DNA from: Phallus indusiatus
Taxonomy: Eukaryota; Basidiomycota; Agaricomycetes; Phallales; Phallaceae
Direction of reading: 5' to 3'
Length of the DNA: 64,000 bases
Assembly (NCBI GenBank): GCA_027605045.1
Contig: JAQFWX010000132.1
Span: 1 to 64,000, forward strand
The translations under genes and the position numbers were made by a program. Below are positions 37,409 through 48,737 of the stretch, in pieces. The notes below the pieces were generated by a model. The model made no database searches. It was not told where the DNA came from and saw only the letters and a program-made list of their open reading frames with translations. Each line of letters starts with the position of its first letter. Position 1 is the first letter of the stretch.

Positions 37409-38800
37409 TCATATGTCGTCTGGACGATTGACCAACCCAGACACCCTCCACGCTGCCTGTTTCCGAACAGAACCAATGCTCATCAAAGTCTTGAACGCAA
37501 GATTTCGCAAAGCCACTTTCCAAACAGACCCATCCCCATATGCCAGAAATTTCGTCATCGTCATTGCCAATTCAACGACTCGCTTGCCAGCTTCATGTCG
37601 TTTTGTTTCATACTTTCGTAAAACTGCTTCCCCAGCCGCTGCGTTCGGCGCGTTCAAGTGTGCATGAATGGTGTTCGCAGCAGATATCGCGTCGCATATT
37701 CCAAGATTCATCCCTTGTCCACCCACAGGCGAATGAACGTGTGCAGCATCACCGATCAGTAAGACGTGTGTATTCCCAATCTTAGCGGTGTAGGTGTCGG
37801 CCAGAGCAGCACAAACGCGATATCGAGATGACACGAGAACAGAAGAGATAGTGATAGGAGTACTGAAAGGACGGCGTTTGTTGAGTTCTTCTTGGAGATA
37901 CTCAATTGGTGGATCGTGAGGTATTTCGCCTTTTCCGGAGGGCACACCCAAGCCAATTCGCCACATGAGTCTGTTTGGGTCAGGAGATGGTAATGGTATA
38001 ATGAGGATGTAACGGTCTAAAAGGAATGTGGGTTGATCTTTGCGAAGAAGCTCGGGAAGAGGATCTTGGAGGTATACGTCCGCCAATGCCATTTGGAACG
38101 CGTCTGAATCGTTGGAATCGTCATAGGATGCACCTGTCAAAGGATTTCTGAAATCTATCCCAACCAAATGTCGGACCTATGTCAACTCGCAACGTCAGTA
38201 CTGATCTTGTATCATCCCTCGTTTGAATTAACACGGCAAACCTACGGTAGAGTGCGCTCCGTCCGCAGCTATGATATATTTGGTAACAATGGTCGAATTA
38301 TCGGCAAATATAACTTCAGCCTTGGCGTCGTATATCCTTTTGATACCCGTAATCTCCTTTCCGCGTCGTATATGAATGCCCAAGGCAGCTAACTGTTCTT
38401 GCAAAATGTCTTCGACATCACTCTGGGAGATCAGAAGAGAGAAAGGGTAGTGGGTGTACTGGGAGAGGAGGCCCATGTTGACATTAACGATGGTATGTTG
38501 AGCGGTAGCTTTGAAACTGATGTTGTCGCATCTTATTCCTCGTTCTATGAGCGCATCCACTGCTCCGAGTGTCTCAAGGAGCTTGAAGTTGAATTCGTTA
38601 AAATTTAGTTACGAGCAATGAGTAGATTGCATACTTACGTCTAATGTATGGGCGTGCACGACAGCGGCTCTTGCACCGTATTTGTTTGATGCAGAGGCGT
38701 CGATGATCTGAACGTCGATGCCCTTTTTGGCCAATGCAATAGCAGCTGCGGTTCCTGTTGGACCAGCTCCAACAACTAGAACTTGTGTCTCGTTGGACAT
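37409..38800 (-). CDS. FAD-dependent aromatic-ring monooxygenase, copy 2
   Basis: Exons 38639–38800, 38246–38581 and 37409–38176 have exactly the same lengths (162, 336, 768 nt) as copy 1 and give 421 residues. The fingerprints are VLVVGAGPTGTAAAIALA, AADGAHSTVR and LIGDAAHVHSPVGGQGMN. The reading frame is intact. Compared with copy 1, changes cluster in the loop after TGASYDD and in the last third, where substrate-binding and C-terminal helices lie in this fold, while the FAD-contacting segments are unchanged. It is transcribed from beyond 38800 towards formamidase, tail to head with that gene. It is either a redundant copy or one drifting in substrate range. Confidence 0.88.
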
Positions 38801-38863
38801 TTGAGTAGTTGTAGAATAGATGATGTGATGTGATGTTGTTGTTGTATTGCTCCGATCCAAGCC

Positions 38864-38871
38864 TTTTTATA
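38864..38871 (-). promoter_or_regulatory. TATA box of FAD monooxygenase 2
   Basis: On the − strand TATAAAAA lies about 65–71 bp upstream of the ATG. It corresponds to the box of copy 1, and the leader between box and ATG is also shared. Confidence 0.55.
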
Positions 38872-39240
38872 AGAGATAAGGAATGAGCGAGGATTACATC
38901 TGATAGGTCCTAATGTTGATTGCAGAAGACCCACTATGCCTTGGTGCTTCTTCTTAGTCGAGCCAGAGCCGATGGCCCCGCAAGTACTTCAGGTCAAAAT
39001 TGGGGAAACTTGATGCGCAACTCGAAAGGAAGGAAAGTGCCCTCGGAGCTGTATACTACGCTTTACACACGGTGAATCCGTTTGACATGAAAATTGGCTT
39101 ACATCGAATTCTGTCCAGTCGGCCACCTGCATTGGTATCAAAGCTGACATCGCTCGAAAAGTGCGAAATAGCGTCTGGACAAACTGGATTACCAATGGGG
39201 ATTCGGCCTGGTGGTGCTGACTAAGCATGGTCCGCTGTCC

Positions 39241-40816
39241 GCGAGACGTCGTCGGCAACGGAAACGGGCTCAGCGAATATAGGAAGCGCCCACAATGATG
39301 ACGATCGGAGAACTTCGACTGTCTTTAGGCATTTCATCCTTTTAATTGCGAGTAAAGACCGTGCATTAACTAATGACTTGAGCCAGTGGATCATAGCAAA
39401 ACAAAATTTGTTGGGGAAAATATTGTCGTTCATGAAATCACCTCACCAGCTGATTATTGACGCGAGTACTAAAAAATCAGACAAGATCGAGACGTGTACG
39501 TAGATGAACCCATCTAATGTGTGAGGGAAAGATCTCGGAGATCAATTCCGTTGTCTCATGTCTTTTGTATAAAAGCTCTTCATCGTAAATTGACCGATTA
39601 ATCTGATATCAGATTTGGTGGACGGGAAAAGTATTCCTGTTTTGAAGTTTGCAGCGAATTTGGTAGCCAATGATTTGCTCAGGTCTTTAGAAAGGTTCCA
39701 TTGAGAGGCTAGAGCTGGGTTGCGATCCTATCTCCCCTACCCTGGGAAAAGTTCTCGATTCGATAATGTTAAAGTTATACGGTAAAACGAATGTTCCGTT
39801 AAGGGACAATCCACCGCTTTTGTACATAATCCTCTCTAATCTACAAATGTTACTGGTCCAGCTATATTCTTCTTGAGAGAATTCCCGGAACGAAATAATA
39901 CCTGGTGGGAAACACCCGAGCTACATATATACATACGTCGAATGCCACGTTTATACACCCTTGAAAGCAATAACGTAAAAGATAAGGCTAAAATGCAATG
40001 TTTAGCGCACTGCACGAAGAAAATGTTCCGGGTAGATTCTACCGAGATTTGGAAGCAAGCGACGGTGTTTATATGAATATAGCTTCATTTTGGGTATGAG
40101 TATGATATTAAGACACTCAAATGTTATCATCACAAGGAGACCACGCGAGAGAGAGATGTAGCGTTGGAGGGAAGTGATGTTCACACCGCTCACATGTGCA
40201 TACATGTACTACCCTCAAGAATTCGTCTACATGATAGTTGTACATGAACTATATGCTCGTTTTTGTGAGAGAAAGGACGCATCAACTCTGCGTAGCATAG
40301 CGCATTCACGCATTCAAAGGCGTTTGTGAGGATGTGGACCGTCGCCGTCGATAATACACCAATTCGTGGGACTGAGATTGGACGTGCATCAATCTGTGGA
40401 CTCGATGCATAAAGTGCATGCGAATCGACATATTGAGACCAATCTCGTTCCATGAAATTTGATCCTATGACGGAAGACAAAGGTCTCGTTGAACGACGAA
40501 AGGTCTTACTGAGAGCATACACACCTTTATAAACATTTCCAACATTCGGTTTACTATAAGGCGTCACCCTTCCATTCCAGACGTACCCAGGTCTTCAATC
40601 TTGTGCTTTTGAGGCATTTTGTCCCCTAATATTGAACGCCCCGTGTATCACACCTTCCATAAATATATTGCCAGCAGCAAGGGGAAACATTTGTATACTC
40701 TGGCTCGGACTGGATGTAAAGAGGTTCACGGCGTTTAAACAATTTACTATGCGCATTTAATAATAATACAACATCTAGGAACTACACATCTTATACAAGA
40801 AAAAAAACTAAAACTA
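39241..40816. other. Intergenic, no supported gene
   Basis: A 125-codon open frame on the − strand (40190–40567) lacks an ATG at its start, has no domain and no exon to join. The remainder is AT-rich with scattered stops in all frames. The stretch next to 39240 may hold further decayed parts of the duplicated unit. Confidence 0.4.
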
Positions 40817-43800
40817 CTATCCCTTCCCCCCACTAGATCGATTCGACCGTCTTGTTGACTTCTTCCGCTTAGACGTTTCGGGGATCTCGTCAGGATGCTT
40901 CACATTCGATTGCGCGGGTACTATGATCTCATCGGCACTTCCAGAAATTACAGTACTCTTCTCAAACAAGGCGATAAGTCTCCTCTTTTCGTCCCGTTGA
41001 TCTGGGTCTTCATAGATCACGCCTAGAGGAGACCCTTCCTCGTTGGCGATATTATCTTCCTTGTTCGATAGGCAGGATAACGGCGAAGACGTGGCTACCA
41101 GGGACATCAATGACGGCATTTCGGATTCCCCCCGCTAAAAAAATTAGAAGAGAAAAATGTTGAGCAAAAAAGAAATGCGCAGATCGAGCTGAAAGTAATA
41201 CCAATGATCTGGAGCAGTGTGGACGGGGTCGTTTCGTAGGACGTTTTTGGACTGTTAATTCATCGGTCTTTAACTCAGGTGCTCTCTTGCCAAGAAGAGC
41301 CGTAATAGCCGTGCGCAAGACCCGTGTTTCGCTGATTGAAGGGGACAATGTCCGTATTGAGCCAGAATTTATTTGCAGAGGGGACGGTGAACAAGAAGAG
41401 GGTATCGGTGTCCGTTTCATTCCTACATCTTCGCAGGTTTTTGACCCTTCTTGAATTGAGGATGGATGTGAAGGCTGCATAGAGCACCCTCGGGCGTTAT
41501 TTTTCTCATTGGCTTCAGGGGACCCCGGAACGCGAAGACCAAGTGGTTCGCCAAATGTTAGTTCCATCCCCGACTCTGTTCCATTCGGTGAGAAAGAACT
41601 CATGAAATTAGTAGGTGCCGGAATGAATTCATGATATGATGCCGTGGGACAGTCCGTCATTGACGATGTTTCTTCCAAACGAAGTGAAGGATCGGCAGGT
41701 CTACGGGGCTCGGTTTCTTGTGAATGATCTGCCGAATCGGGAACATCAGCAAAAATAATTTAAAAGAGGTCAGATTTACTGTTTGTAATATCAATAATCT
41801 TTTCTTCCCTTCCATCAGCTTCAAGCTCGATAGCCTGCTCATCTTTGGTTTCTGACAGAAACATGGCATCTTGCAACCCACGGATAATACTTTGCGAGTT
41901 ATCTTTTTTCACTTCGAAATCCCGGTGGATAGGCACTTTTCCTTTCCTGGCGATAAAAAACAGCCATTCTAAATTCACAACGGGAATCTTCCATTCCTGA
42001 GCTTTCTGAAATTTCTCCCCATGACCAGAGGGGCAAATTAAGTGACTTGTGGACTTTGAAAATGCTGATTGAACATTGGCACCTGACATTGCGGAAACGC
42101 CAGGGTATGAGAGTGTGTTTGCAAGTCATTTTGAAAATTGAATTGTCAAGCCTCGATTGCACTTACCAACAGCGCGCAAAAGTCGTTTCGTCAAGTGAGT
42201 TTCAGCGGAGTCCAGACCGGATAAACTAACGAATAATTTCTCAGACCCTGAAAGAACATGTTAAAAATTTCTTCAATTTTTTGGGGTGATGATTTTACTC
42301 AATACCTTCTACAGGAACAGTAACGTCGAGGGGCGTGAAAGTAATGTGCTCGTCGACTGCGCACATTCTTTCTTCGAAAATTGATCTCTCCACCCAACAT
42401 TCAGTCCTAAACTTCGAGCGATGCGCGGGACTAACTCCATTCCAAAAAGTATTTCCTCTGGTCCCGTCAAAGTAGAGCGTTATAAAGAGAATGGTGCAAC
42501 CTACCCAACTAGTCTCACAAGAAGGAAATCGGGGTCAATATAGACATCATCGTCACTCAGCCATCGCCCGCCATGTCTATTTATGGCATCACGTAACATA
42601 GCCCCTTCTTTCGCTTCTCCAAGGGCACGAAAGCTGTAGCCAGCAAAGATATTGTTAAGGGTGATATCGGATAAGGACTGCTTCGAGATAGACCTAGTGG
42701 CCGATACAGCTGTGTCTGTGTCAGAAGCACATCGCAAGGAAAGAGGAATAGCCTGTGATGGGGAAGCAGCGGCAAATAAAGAATCTTTTCGAGAATCTGA
42801 GAGACGTTCTAGAACAGAATTTCTTCCTTGCTGCAAATTAGAAGATACGCCTGTAGTTGTTTCAGTTGGCTTTGAGGCGTCTACTGATATAGCCGGCACA
42901 GAAGCAGGTTCGATTTGAGGGTCTTTCTTCTCGTTTTGGGAGAAATTTCTTGTGTGTATGATATTTCGAAGGATACGGAGGCCTATACCCTTTTGTTTCT
43001 GAGTTTGGCCGAGTTCGGGTGCATCATCCTCCCCTGGTAGATATGATGGAGGAGATCTAGGTAACGAGTTTACTTGGGAGTCTGATGGCAATATTGTCAC
43101 TTGTTTGTTTAACTTCCGGGCTAATGAAACTGAGTTTAGATACACAATACATTCAAGCAAATTACATACATTCCGTTTCTACCAACTTTCTGGTAGGACG
43201 AGGCATATCAATGAAGTATGGTTCTTCATCCCACCTTCCTGTTATCACGTCAGGCACGCCAAAAGGCTCAATAAGATATGAACTTGCCCCCAAACTCCAA
43301 ACAATCCCAAAACCATTCTTCCCAGATGATATTTATTTTCCTCATTCCTCGTTCTTGATTGATTCGCTTCGCCCAAGCGACTTTGTCTGACACGGTATCT
43401 GAGCACAATAGATGAGTGCTCAAAGGGCCAAGCGATTTAGAATAGACTCCTCCTTGCTCCTCTATGATCGTGGCAATACGTTCTCTGGTTTCAATGTCCT
43501 GCATTCCAGTTATGCACAACCGCACGCCGCTGAATATAGGAAGCCTGTGCTCAGCGATATACTTTTCGTCATTTCAGTGTTTATGAAACGGAGTCAAGCA
43601 AGATGAGAAATCAACCTGTTTTAAATCAATCGTTTCTCCTCTTAGCCATGCATTGTAAATTGCCTCAATCCAGCTTCCACCCAGGATCGGTAAGTTACGT
43701 TGAACAGCACACTGTAAGCGAGAGTCAATCAATATAATCATATACCGCCTGAAGATATTTACCTGGTATTTCGAACTTCCAGGGGCATCCGCTATAAGAT

Positions 43801-44235
43801 GAGTGACTTTGTCAGTGAAATCGTTTGAACGAGTCGCGCCTAGTTGTTGAGCATAGGCAAATAGTGTAACCTAGACAATATAAGCATCCAGGGACTAACG
43901 AAAGTGATAATGAACATATGGATCACTTTGTCTAGTCTTCCGGTTGCACATAAAACCACCCCATGCAACGGCAATGATCCTTCACGGAAATATAACTCTC
44001 CGACGTTGTTAGTGCCCTCATCTTCCTCAGTATTAGATGTGCTCGCGACTGGTTCTTTGGGGTGTGTGGTTGACGGGGCGGGTCTCAGTATAACATTGGG
44101 GACCTAAATTGATATGGATGATTAGATATTTGAATATTTGATAACTTGATCAAAAGATACCTTGGTTGCACCTCGACGTTTCCCGTTTTTCATGTTATGG
44201 TTTCGCGCGGCGCGTTTGGACCTTCGTGGGCGCAT
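40817..44235 (-). CDS. Multi-BRCT replication/checkpoint scaffold (Dpb11/Rad4/TopBP1-like)
   Basis: Such proteins bind phosphorylated Sld3, Rad9 and other partners to start DNA replication and activate the ATR checkpoint kinase. From the ATG at 44235 (MRPRRSKRAARN) exons run through a first BRCT (LHGVVLCATGRLDK … VTHLIADAPGSSKYQCA … SWIEAIYNAWLRG) and a second (VRLCITGMQDIETRERIA … THLLCSDTVSDKVAWA … IIWEEWFWDCLEFG). After a Ser/Pro-rich linker (42600–43130) comes a third, YSFRALGEAKEGAMLRDAI…GGRWLSDDD, and then a fourth (LFVSLSGLDSAETHL … HLICPSGHGEKFQKA … IPVVNLEWLFF). The tail contains basic KRPTKRPRPH and ends RSNRSSGGKG, likely nuclear localisation signals. The length is roughly 950 residues over about ten exons. 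Four BRCTs in two pairs match Dpb11/Rad4. The exact splice sites in the linker were not all checked. Confidence 0.8.
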
Positions 44236-44470
44236 CCGACGGGACTGTAAATCGGAGATTTCATTTGCGCTCCGATTTAAAGTCAACTGAAAGGTTTGTC
44301 CAATTCACATATTAATCAAATTTTCGGTATACACAGAAGTCCTCGATTTGTTTTTTGAGATGTTTGAAATCAAAGGTGCCAAGTGATATCAGTCATTGTC
44401 CGAGGGCTGAATCGTATTTTGCGAGCGAGCCAAACAAGTTCGGTCACACTTGCGTCACTGATACTAAATT
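44236..44470. promoter_or_regulatory. Divergent promoter between the BRCT gene and GET4
   Basis: Only 235 bp separate the two start codons, so the two genes must share regulatory DNA. No obvious TATA box is placed for either; both are housekeeping-type genes. Confidence 0.55.
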
Positions 44471-45762
44471 ATGCCTCCAACGCCATCCTCTTCCAGAGCT
44501 CTCAATGCCATTCTTCCTCAGATAGCAACATCTCCTTATGAAGCCCACCAGAAGGCTCGAACATTCGCGTCTCGTTATATCAAATCCTCTCAATTCGATG
44601 TTGCGATCGAAGTCCTGTTCCAATCCGCCAGAGAACTGCTGAAGACTGGTCAGCAGGGAAGTGGTACAGATTTGGCCTGTTTTCTAGTTGAGGTGTATGA
44701 AACTAAGCCGGAGGATGTTACCGAGGAATCTAGATGTATGTTATAAGCGTGTCTTGCTTTTTGTACTTGAATATTCATCTCTTGAACAGCTCGTCTCACA
44801 CAACTAATCGCCTTAACTGGATCAGGTGGTTCGTGGAGAAAGACTTTGATAGATCGTTCAGTCGCGTAAATTTCTTTCTGGATGATCAGCATTTCCTTCC
44901 AATAGTAACAGACGCTACTCTTAGATGGACAGCCAAAGTTGGGACTTGCCCCGCAGGAGATCCAGATCTTCATCATTACATTGGAGAACTTCTATACAAA
45001 GGTATAATTCTAGTTCGCTTTGAATGTGCTGCGACTCTAACATATTTAATTCTTCTAGAAGGATCTCTCGAACAGGCCGAACTGCATTTCCTTGCTGCTG
45101 GAAAGCGAGATAGTGCTCGTCTTTTGTCCGAGGTGTTGATTGAGTGGTTAGGTGAATCACCAGACGTTGGCAAGTTCGTTTGCAGAGGCGTAATACCGTA
45201 GGCCTTCATACATTCCGACTTTATTTCTCTTCTGACAATTGTAAAACAAAGATATCTACTGGAAGGAAACATTCTCGCCGCTCGGACATTCTTATCCCAC
45301 TTTATCTCTCACTTGTCAAGCACGCGCCCTTCCATTCTGACTGACAAGACCCCTTTGAATGTCGGAGAGACCTCAGATGTCGTATATGTGACCAGCGATC
45401 AGGTCTTCAACTTCCTTCAGTTGGCTGTTCTTACTTGCCAGCGCGCTCAGGGCGATAAAAACAAAACTATTCGAGAGGCGTGGGTGAGGCTCTGTGGATC
45501 ATATCAATCGAAAGGTGGATTGATGGCAGACCCTAACATGCGAAAAGTGAATAAAATAACATTCATTCCTGGGAATGGTTGGAGCTGACATGACTTGTTT
45601 CCTCTTACAAAGGCTTTAGCAGAGATTGGGCAGCTATACTTCAACATTCCAATGCCACGTAATCAAGCCAATCCGCTACAAGACATGTTCTCCTCACTGT
45701 TTGGAGGTAGTTCGACCGGACCTAAAACATTATCTCCCACCAGTAGCCTAGGATTGGACTAG
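44471..45762 (+). CDS. GET4: GET4 family protein of the tail-anchored protein insertion pathway
   Basis: Get4 (human TRC35) pairs with Get5 and hands tail-anchored proteins from Sgt2 to the Get3 ATPase in the cytosol. Six exons join in phase to about 331 residues. It starts with MPPTPSSSRALNAILPQIAT, followed by a helical-repeat body: YEAHQKARTFASRYIKSSQF, CFLVEVYETKPEDVTEESRLTQLI, HHYIGELLYKEGSLEQAELH, VCRGVIPYLLEGNILAARTF, VFNFLQLAVLTCQR and IGQLYFNIPMPRNQANPLQDMFSSLFGG. The YF(N)IPxPR…MxxxLF ending is a family hallmark. The stop is at 45762. The start ATG is the first in the frame. The gene is convergent with the small unknown gene that ends at 45926. Confidence 0.92.
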
Positions 45763-45925
45763 AGGCAATAAAACGATTTGACAGCTTAAAAATGAATAGT
45801 CGATTATCAAACACTTGGAACGTTGTCGTGTTATCACTCTTTCATGCTCACAAACGCGCGCGTGTCAAAGAATGACCGAAACGACAGTTTTATTGTAATG
45901 AAAACACCCAAACTAGATACCAGCT

Positions 45926-46660
45926 CTAGGACGTAGAATTACGTTTGTGTTGATGTAGGTGAAGATGTGGATGAGGCTAATGGTGTAAATGTTCGGCACG
46001 CGATGAGTTATTATTCTGAGATACGTAAATATGCAGCAGACTTACAATCATGGAAGTGATTATATGTGATGCTCTTTGCCTCAAACGATTCTGGTTGTCA
46101 ACACCAGCGGCTGTGATGCTTGTGCTTGCGACCCCCCACTGTGAAGCTACTACCTCGGCCTCGTCCGATGTGCTGGGAGATCCAGGCGAGGCCCTCACCG
46201 AACTTAGCTCAGTTGTAGGTGTTGCTGGTGACCACGATGATGATGACAGTCGATTCGCCCCTGGGTTCGTCACTGTCAGTCTCGGCGTCGACTCCGGGTC
46301 TAGAATACACTTATTGTAAAAACTTTCGATAATCGTACTTCAAAGATAGTTCACCTTCCATATAATCAGGAGGATATTCCGGAATAGCCGAAAGGTCATC
46401 AAGTGCACCTTCGTCCAGCGTGCTTTGCAGAATGTTACCAAATCGCACTAGCCTTGCACCGTCCCATCTCTGGCCGAAAATTCCAAGCCAAATTTCGTTC
46501 TTTTTCCGAAATACATAGCAGTTTTTTTGGGCGTCATAACCAAGACACTTCATGTCTCGAGGGAGAAAAGCATTATCCTACGCATTCCGTTCGTCGTGAG
46601 ACGAAATAAAAATTTGAGGAATTCACTTACACTGTACTGTCTTAAATTAGGAGAAGGCAT
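45926..46660 (-). CDS. Small protein of unknown function with His-rich tail
   Basis: Four exons join in phase: 46631–46660, 46355–46577, 46046–46299 and 45926–45976, for 185 residues. The N-terminal half has a compact, probably folded segment (CLGYDAQKNCYVFRKKNEIW … RWDGARLVRFGNILQ). The second half is low-complexity Ser/Thr/Pro and Ala. The last exon encodes a His/Leu-rich end (PHPHLHLHQHKRN). I do not recognise a family. The clean splicing in all four exons, one only 30 nt long, is the main support for a real gene. Confidence 0.55.
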
Positions 46661-47971
46661 TAATATAGTGCAAAAATTAAAGCTAAATGTGAGAGGTAGG
46701 CTAGCAGAAGAAAGGGGATGGGTGTACCGCCTACGAATGACAAGGTCTTATATATATGTAAATCCGTACCATGGCCCATCAATAGAGATCATGAATGAAT
46801 TGCGCAAATAGGAAGCTTTTCTCATTCATAAAAACCCTGGAGCTGCCAGGGAGCATTATTGGCTGCTTTATGTCATTGGCCCCTTACTAACCGAAAGTAA
46901 ATTGGGCCCTAGTTTAGTATTAATACGGAGTAGCGATATCTCTCATGTCCGCCTGCATCTTTGATTTTACTTGCAGTCACAACGAGACCAATATCTGAGG
47001 AATGTATCAATTCTTATTATTTTGTCTCCAATTTTAGTAATAACTGAGAAGTATGTCCTGCTTGACCTTGTAGATTATCAATGTTGATAACTGATTCCAG
47101 TTGCCTCTCCCACTAGCCGTTTGATCATCAGGTTCTTACGGGTCAGGCCGAGTGGAGGTTCTCTGTCATCTTTACGACTGCCTGTGTAACAAGAATGCAG
47201 TTGCTAGTCTCATGACCCCGCTCATGTAAGGTACGATCGCAGTTGTGTCCAAACTGCGAATATTGCTTCCCAGTTACCAGCCTTACAATCTCCTGTCCGA
47301 TATAAGACTAGGTCATGTCTCTCTCTCGAACTGACGGTGTTTGGCGTAGAAATCAAATAGTGGATTCGGCACGCTGGCAACGATCTTAATGGTCCTTTTG
47401 GAAAGCCGAACGCTCATGCCAGTTTACCTTTGAGGCCGGGTTTATATTCTTAGAATCCATCGCCCCATACCTTGCTCCGTACTGGCGCCACACCAACGAC
47501 GTTTTGTGTGTAAGTTGACAAATTGCAAGAGTCTGGTGGCTTATACCAATGATGGTGTTTTCGAATGAAAGATCTCATTATAACTCTGCCATAAATAAAC
47601 CGACAGAAACAGAGGAATCCTTACATTCGTTGTACATTCCACACGCCGCAGTCTGAACCTGTTTTGATCACTAGCCGTTGATGCGTGACTGACGAGAAAA
47701 GATGTGTTTGGAAAAAACAACCAATAACGTGCGTAATCGAGCTCAGCTCAATACGTCACCAGAGCTTTTTTTTTTGTTTATTGGCGTTGTATTGTTAATG
47801 GTAACAAGGGATGCCGCCAAGTCCCAAACAAAACATTATAATGGGGTTCTACTTGTTGATATCAGGACTATCAAAAAGAAACTATAAAATAGATAAATAT
47901 TAATAGCGCTTCGTAGAAAATACTAAACGACATAATGCACTTGCCATAAGTAGCCGTGTCTACTCTTTTCT
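46661..47971. other. Intergenic, no supported gene
   Basis: AT-rich spacer with only short open frames, such as 47702–47887 on +, which is Lys/Asn-rich and has no partner exon. It is presumably the promoter of the small unknown gene and the 3' flank of the TIM13-like gene. No repeat was noticed. Confidence 0.4.
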
Positions 47972-48737
47972 TCATTCGGAAAAACGCTGTTGGAGGCTTT
48001 CATAGTCATGAAAAGGCTTTTTCTGCGTTTTCTGCCGATCTTTCTCTTTGAAGCCGGGAGGTATAGGATCGACTGATAACATTAACTGTCGTTTACTAGT
48101 GATTAGCTGTGATCACGTAGTACCGGATACAGCTGATTTGCTCACATGCTTCCATGTATCGGTCCATACATCGTCTCAAACATGTCTAGACTCAAAAATT
48201 CAAAATATAAGTACAAAAACTTATTTTCCGACAGAGCGTATAGCGACCTCATCTGAGCTGGAAAGTCCTTTGGCAGAAGGTTTGGTGATGCATCGGGAAT
48301 AGCACTTTTTGGTCATCGAGTTAAGAAGTTCCTGGGCATTCGCCATCGCCATTTCCTGCTTCATTTGGGCCATAATCCTTTGCTTAACTGATTCCGAGTC
48401 TGAAGCGGGAGATGACGCCCGGTGAGAACTTGTTGTGTTCCCACCGTTCGCTATATGGCCGTATTGTCCCGTTCTGGCAGAATCTGGAAGAACCAGAATC
48501 CCATCCTAAAAAAATATGCTCCCTTATGGTCGACACAAATTAGATACATAGGTAATACACATGAGTATATACACAAATTGTAGTTCGAAACTTTGTTGAA
48601 AATTTCGACGTCGAAGTAAACTTTGATTCCGTCCGTGCATGAGTCGCTTTGAATTTCTTGGCGCTATTTTCTTCGTCCACTCCTTTCCCTCCTACCACCA
48701 CTACCACGTTGTCTCTCCCGTTTATCGTGAAAGACAC
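47972..48737 (-). CDS. TIM13-like small Tim chaperone of the mitochondrial intermembrane space
   Basis: Small Tim proteins form hexamers (Tim8–Tim13) that carry hydrophobic precursors across the intermembrane space. The core exon encodes VKQRIMAQMKQEMAMANAQE followed by LLNSMTKKCYSRCITKP, then SSSDE. The next exon, TCLRRCMDRYMEA, completes the twin CX3C signature (CYSRC … CLRRC) in correct spacing. Both fit Tim13 rather than Tim8. Two points are odd. The usual end after YMEA (WNxVSRTY) is absent; splicing instead leads to a 36-residue charged tail (FDPIPPGFKEKDRQ…) with its stop at 47972. The N-terminus is also long: the exon opening DGILVLPDSARTG needs an upstream exon, for which the frame starting MSFTINGRDN at 48737 is a candidate. 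The core is secure; both ends are tentative. Confidence 0.72.

Larger units (their letters stand above)
37409..39240 (-). repeat. Right arm of an inverted duplication carrying FAD monooxygenase 2
   Basis: This is the inverted counterpart of 31560–33416. Similarity continues about 440 bp beyond the monooxygenase ATG, through the leader and TATA box into a stretch that also contains a GTAAGCCAAT splice-donor-like string shared with the left arm near 31711. Beyond about 39240 I can no longer align the arms. Confidence 0.75.

Noticed and set aside
28602..39240. A full secondary-metabolite gene cluster
   Set aside because: No polyketide synthase, non-ribosomal peptide synthetase, terpene synthase or prenyltransferase is present; only tailoring-type and amide-hydrolysing enzymes with a regulator.
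40190..40567. 125-codon − strand frame
   Set aside because: No ATG at its start, no family resemblance and no flanking exon that joins it.
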